Of a DNA stretch of 6,289 nt, positions 5,535 to 6,289 are shown one piece after another. The notes under the pieces were generated by a model. The model was not told the origin of the DNA and did no database searches. It saw only the letters and a program-made list of their open reading frames with translations. The stretch lies in the NCBI GenBank assembly GCA_947176045.1, contig CAMWPF010000090.1, forward strand, positions 1-6,289. The letters are read 5' to 3'. Within the stretch, counting starts at the first letter, position 1. Every line of letters starts with the position of its first letter. Position numbers and translations under genes: made by a program. This DNA comes from an uncultured Treponema sp. (GTDB lineage Bacteria; Spirochaetota; Spirochaetia; Treponematales; Treponemataceae).

Positions 5535-5960
5535 ATGAAAGGCGGTTTGATCAGCGCGGAAGCTGAATTTACGGTCGAATTTTATGACGTTGATTCGATG
5601 GAAGTCGTCTGGCACGGCAATTATGTCAAATATATGGAAATGGCGCGCTGCGTCCTTTTGGACAAGATTGGATTCGGCTACAAGGAGATGGTCAGGCACG
5701 GGTACGCGTTTCCCGTGACGAACATTTCCGTCAAATATGTGCGCCCGCTGCTTTTCGGGGAGCGGGCGCGCATCAAGGCGTTTTTGGTGGAATACGAGAA
5801 CCGGCTGCGCATCACGTATGAAATATACAACAGCGCCGGGGAGCTGACGACAAAGGCGGAGTCTTCGCAGCTGGCCGTCCGCATGGACACGAAGGCGTCC
5901 CTGTTTGAATGTCCGCCGGTTTTGATTCAGCGCGTGGAAGCCCTGCTTTCGCGCGCGTAG
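5535..5960 (+). CDS. apeK: 4HBT-fold acyl-CoA/ACP thioesterase (ApeK-like)
   Basis: This 141-aa protein has the length of YbgC/4-hydroxybenzoyl-CoA-type thioesterases. The signature FYDVDSMEVVWHGNYVKYME (16-35) carries the catalytic Asp20 and the conserved His27 of this hot-dog family. The later FPVTNISVKYVRPLLFGE block (about 59-76) forms the central strands. The variant DVDSMEVVWHGNYVKYME is characteristic of thioesterases found in aryl-polyene and related clusters. It would release acyl chains from a carrier protein or CoA, either as product offloading or as removal of stalled intermediates; the sequence does not tell which. The ATG at 5535 is the only good start and has an AGGAGG upstream. 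The stop codon forms part of the next gene's ribosome binding site, so the two are translated together. Confidence 0.88.
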   Translation: MKGGLISAEAEFTVEFYDVDSMEVVWHGNYVKYMEMARCVLLDKIGFGYKEMVRHGYAFPVTNISVKYVRPLLFGERARIKAFLVEYENRLRITYEIYNSAGELTTKAESSQLAVRMDTKASLFECPPVLIQRVEALLSRA

Positions 5961-5964
5961 GAGG
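5959..5964 (+). promoter_or_regulatory. Ribosome binding site of the LolA-like gene
   Basis: AGGAGG at 5959-5964 includes the last two bases of the thioesterase stop codon and lies 9 bases before the ATG at 5974. Confidence 0.65.
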
Positions 5965-5973
5965 CTGCTTTAT

Positions 5974-6289
5974 ATGAAAATTATGAAGAAAATGATGATG
6001 GGAATGTGCCTGCTCTGCCTTGCCGGGGCGGCGTTGGCGGCGCAGGACGCCGCGTTCGATTCCGTCTGCGAAAACCTTGCGAAGCATCCGAACATGACGG
6101 GAAATTTTACGCAGGTCAAGACGATTTCCGCCGCGAACCGCTCGCTGAAGTCAAGCGGAACGTTCATCTTCAGTTTGGAAGGAATCATGTGGAAGACGGA
6201 AAGGCCGTTCCCGTCCGTTCTGGCGGTGGGGCTGACTTCCGTCATCCAGACTCTGCCGGACGGCAGGCAGACGGTGATGGACGCGTCGT
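5974..6289 (+). CDS. apeL: LolA-like outer-membrane lipoprotein carrier (ApeL-like), 5' part; cut by the right edge
   Basis: The frame is open from the ATG at 5974 to the window end, giving 105 codons of an expected roughly 200. It begins with a Sec signal peptide: MKIMKKMMMGMCLLCLAGAA, then LAAQD, with an AxA cleavage site after Ala22. There is no lipobox cysteine at the cleavage point, so the mature protein would be soluble in the periplasm. The mature start, FDSVCENL, is followed by NMTGNFTQVKTIS, then LKSSGTFIFSLEGIMWKTERPFPSV. This is the 'G.F.Q.K......L.SSG.f.f....G..W.t..PfPs' pattern of LolA-family half-barrels. In aryl-polyene clusters LolA-like proteins, with an MMPL-type exporter, are thought to ferry the lipid-like product to the outer membrane; here the exporter would lie downstream. 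It is a paralogue candidate, not necessarily the housekeeping lipoprotein carrier. Confidence 0.87.
   Translation, partial: MKIMKKMMMGMCLLCLAGAALAAQDAAFDSVCENLAKHPNMTGNFTQVKTISAANRSLKSSGTFIFSLEGIMWKTERPFPSVLAVGLTSVIQTLPDGRQTVMDAS

Noticed and set aside
1..6289. CRISPR arrays, tRNA or rRNA genes, insertion sequences, attachment sites
   Set aside because: I saw no spaced direct repeats, cloverleaf-like segments, transposase motifs or terminal inverted repeats on either strand.

Overview
The window holds the front half of an aryl-polyene (APE)-type type II polyketide/fatty-acid gene cluster, read on the + strand, with its likely regulator at the 5' end. The end of a divergent helicase gene lies before it. 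The organism is Gram-negative: there is a LolA-type periplasmic carrier, and the envelope acyltransferase and glycosyltransferase belong to outer-membrane lipid pathways. Coding DNA is fairly GC-rich (many GGCGGCG, TTCCG and GAATTC-like runs), while the promoter gaps are AT-rich. The style of the XRE regulator and of the LolA-like protein reminds me of treponemes and similar host-associated bacteria, but this taxonomic guess is weak.

Layout. Bases 1-118 (-) are the N-terminus of a probable HrpA/HrpB-type DEAH helicase, with a good sigma70-like promoter at 160-187 (-). Bases 119-311 are the divergent intergenic region. Bases 312-659 encode an XRE-family DNA-binding regulator. An AT-rich gap with a promoter candidate (670-698) then opens the biosynthetic operon: acyl carrier protein 1 (730-1005), acyl carrier protein 2 (998-1246), a 671-aa fusion of a COG4648-like membrane domain with an AMP-dependent acyl ligase (1247-3262), a hot-dog dehydratase (3349-3711), a family 2 glycosyltransferase (3736-4491), an LpxL/HtrB-like acyltransferase (4478-5458), a 4HBT-fold thioesterase (5535-5960) and a LolA-like carrier cut by the window edge (5974-6289). 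A second promoter candidate sits in the 86-bp gap before the dehydratase.

How they work together (inferred from known APE clusters). The ligase activates an aryl or other acyl starter and loads it on one of the two carrier proteins. Ketosynthases and a ketoreductase, not in this window and expected downstream or elsewhere, would extend and reduce the chain, and the dehydratase would introduce the conjugated double bonds. The glycosyltransferase, acyltransferase, thioesterase and LolA-like protein would finish the product and move it to the outer membrane. The gene order matches the apeE-F-G-H-I-J-K-L order of proteobacterial APE clusters as I remember it, with two differences in how domains are packaged: G and H are fused, and the two halves of J are split.
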